Source: Hyphomonadaceae bacterium
Lineage (GTDB): Bacteria; Pseudomonadota; Alphaproteobacteria; Caulobacterales; Hyphomonadaceae
DNA length: 7,198 bases
Direction: 5' to 3'
NCBI GenBank assembly: GCA_030696545.1
Contig: JAUYSA010000253.1
Location: forward strand, 1 to 7,198
This document shows, piece after piece, positions 6,231-7,198 of this stretch. The first letter of the stretch is position 1. Each line of letters begins with the position of its first letter. Below the pieces are notes generated by a model. That model was not told where the DNA came from. It worked only from the letters and a program-made list of their open reading frames with translations, and made no database searches. A program made the position numbers and the translations under genes.

Positions 6231-6282
6231 CGAGTCGAAACTGTGGGCAAACCTAGTCCAGCACTACGACAGTTCCGAGTCG
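6231..6282. repeat. Inverted repeat framing the phosphatase promoter region
   Basis: CGAGTCGAAACTG (6231-6243) and CAGTTCCGAGTCG (6270-6282) are inverted copies with 11 of 13 positions complementary as DNA. In minus-strand RNA one mismatch becomes a G-U pair. The loop of 26 nt contains most of the PHO-box-like sequence. The proximal arm ends 4 nt before the phosphatase ribosome-binding site. It may be an operator for a dimeric regulator or a leader hairpin. The short CGACTCG cores are themselves nearly palindromic. Confidence 0.5.
6255..6272 (-). promoter_or_regulatory. Candidate PHO box upstream of alkaline phosphatase
   Basis: Read on the minus strand, 6272 to 6255 is CTGTCGT-AGTG-CTGGACT. 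The alphaproteobacterial PhoB site is two CTGTCAT half-sites 4 nt apart. The first half matches 6 of 7 and the second 4 of 7, with correct spacing and orientation. It ends about 39 nt before the phosphatase start codon, which leaves room for a -10 and a short leader. Finding it in front of a PhoA-type gene raises its credibility. The weak second half keeps it a candidate. Confidence 0.5.
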
Positions 6283-6315
6283 TTTGTTGTCCTGCGGCAA
6301 CTGGCCATCACCACG

Positions 6316-6343
6316 AAAAATCCCCCGCCTTGCAGACAGGGGA
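6316..6343 (-). terminator. Intrinsic terminator of the MipZ-like gene
   Basis: On the minus strand, 6343-6321 folds into a 10-bp stem (eight Watson-Crick and two G-U pairs, including four consecutive C-G) with a 3-nt GCA loop. Five T residues (6320-6316) follow immediately. It begins 29 nt after the stop codon of the ATPase gene and before the phosphatase promoter region. This separates the two minus-strand units and argues against read-through from the ATPase gene into the phosphatase gene. Confidence 0.85.
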
Positions 6344-6372
6344 CAAATCGAGGGGTCTTCAAGGAAAGAGGA

Positions 6373-7161
6373 TCAGGCAGCTCTGGGCATGTGCTGCGCT
6401 TGCGCGCCTTGAACCAGCGCGAGTAGTGCGCGCACTTCTGAACGTCCCGAAAGCTCGCTCATCGTCAGCCTGCCATCGGAGGGCGTGTCGAACACGGTCC
6501 GGCCTTCCAGCGCCAGCGCACGGTGAACCACACGGTCACGCAGCCGCCACACAGCCTCAAACCCGGCTTCCGTCGCCATCGCGGCGACGCGGTCATTGAT
6601 GACCCCGCCAATCTTCGACGGCAGCGACGAGACCCGGTTCATCACCACATGCCAGCCCTGCTCAGGCAGGCCAGCGCGTTTGCGGTCGAACCGCACGGTG
6701 TCGATCATCTCGCGGTAATTGATGCGCGGCGCGGCTGCTGCCCCTAGGGGGGCAAAGAGCCCATGCATGTCGGCCGGGCTCTCGTTCATCGGCGTCAGGA
6801 TGACGTCAGCCAGCAGATGGGCTTCGTAAACATCAGACAGGTTGCCCGACGAAGTGTCGATGATCAGCAGGTCATAGCCGTCCATCTTGGCCATCCTCAC
6901 CAGCGGTTCGAGGCGGCCTGAATGCTTCGGTTTGGCGTTGGTCCGGGCGTCCTCGTCCATGTCCATGAGCATCACGTGATCCGGGCTCTGCAGCCGCGAG
7001 GCGCGCCGGAGTGTCAGAAAACTGGACAGGTTTCGCGTATTGCGGTCGAGATCGAGGCTGGCGACCCGCAGGCCATCCTTAACGGCAGCCACACCCATAA
7101 GCGCCGCAACCGTGGTTTTCCCGGTCCCGCCCTTGAACCCGCTGATCGTAACAACCCGCAT
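6373..7161 (-). CDS. MipZ-like ParA/MinD-family ATPase
   Basis: A 262-residue deviant-Walker P-loop ATPase. Seen: FKGGTGKTT (9-17) with signature lysine K10 and P-loop K15, the switch-type LDLDRNTRN (36-44), Walker B LLIIDTSSG (98-106) and TPMNES (123-128). Two late segments resemble Caulobacter MipZ as I recall it: a WHVVMNR strand (170-176) and GFE..WRLRDRVVHRALALEG (200-220), similar to MipZ GFRIGPGLRDRVIYRELFPFG. MipZ binds ParB near the chromosome origin and forms a bipolar gradient that inhibits FtsZ, so division occurs at midcell. MipZ is about 277 residues, close to this length. No parB, repA or second ParA is adjacent, which fits a stand-alone gene rather than a partition operon. GGAGGG (7171-7166) lies 4 nt before the ATG at 7161, and a strong terminator follows. 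The alternative is a generic ParA-family protein of unknown cargo. The ATPase family is certain, the MipZ assignment moderate. Confidence 0.85.
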   Translation of the reverse strand: MRVVTISGFKGGTGKTTVAALMGVAAVKDGLRVASLDLDRNTRNLSSFLTLRRASRLQSPDHVMLMDMDEDARTNAKPKHSGRLEPLVRMAKMDGYDLLIIDTSSGNLSDVYEAHLLADVILTPMNESPADMHGLFAPLGAAAAPRINYREMIDTVRFDRKRAGLPEQGWHVVMNRVSSLPSKIGGVINDRVAAMATEAGFEAVWRLRDRVVHRALALEGRTVFDTPSDGRLTMSELSGRSEVRALLALVQGAQAQHMPRAA

Positions 7162-7198
7162 GGAACCCTCCAGAACGTTTCGGGAGGCCGATTTTTCG
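7162..7198. other. Upstream edge of the MipZ-like gene
   Basis: These 37 bases hold the ribosome-binding site of the ATPase gene (7166-7171). Too little of the upstream region is present to identify a promoter or a neighbouring gene. A run of five T (7191-7195) on the plus strand has no clear stem before it. Confidence 0.4.

Noticed and set aside
4717..6426. A 569-codon plus-strand open frame antisense to the alkaline phosphatase gene.
   Set aside because: It is Arg/His-rich, motif-free and lies opposite a gene with every catalytic residue in place. It is a GC-rich shadow frame.
6373..7161. Plasmid partition locus or plasmid origin suggested by a ParA-like ATPase.
   Set aside because: No parB, parS-like repeats or replication gene nearby, and the neighbours are chromosomal genes such as accA and a phosphatase. 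The C-terminal part resembles MipZ.

Overview
The window looks like chromosomal DNA of a GC-rich alphaproteobacterium. A Caulobacterales/Hyphomonadaceae-type marine bacterium is my best guess. This rests on the GC-rich codon usage, a MipZ-like cell-division ATPase, a GC-rich paired palindrome of a kind I associate with alphaproteobacterial intergenic regions, and several lipoproteins typical of a Gram-negative envelope. The taxonomic call is inference, and nothing here proves a genus.

Layout from left to right. (1) The 5' two-thirds of accA (acetyl-CoA carboxylase carboxyltransferase alpha subunit) lies on the minus strand and runs off the left edge. (2) A 262-bp spacer holds a candidate accA promoter and leader hairpin, plus a REP/REPIN-like element made of two inverted copies of a self-complementary 27-mer. 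(3) A complete GMC-family FAD oxidoreductase gene follows on the minus strand. (4) A 156-bp divergent spacer separates it from (5) a serine hydrolase of the beta-lactamase/class VIII esterase fold, a predicted lipoprotein on the plus strand. (6) The hydrolase converges with a small unrecognised lipoprotein gene so tightly that the two stop codons abut. (7) That lipoprotein gene is the distal member of a minus-strand pair headed by a PhoA-type alkaline phosphatase. The phosphatase leader has a PHO-box-like sequence inside an inverted repeat. (8) A convincing intrinsic terminator closes the next minus-strand gene, (9) a MipZ-like ParA/MinD-family ATPase.

How the genes fit together. The phosphatase and the small lipoprotein probably form a phosphate-starvation unit at the cell envelope. 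The esterase-like lipoprotein and the GMC dehydrogenase are divergently transcribed and could act on successive steps of ester and alcohol breakdown, but this is inferred from position only. accA (fatty-acid synthesis) and the MipZ-like gene (division-site placement) are housekeeping neighbours. I see no phage, transposon, CRISPR, tRNA or rRNA signature. The window is mostly ordinary core/accessory chromosome, and its most informative features are regulatory and structural details plus one uncharacterised lipoprotein.
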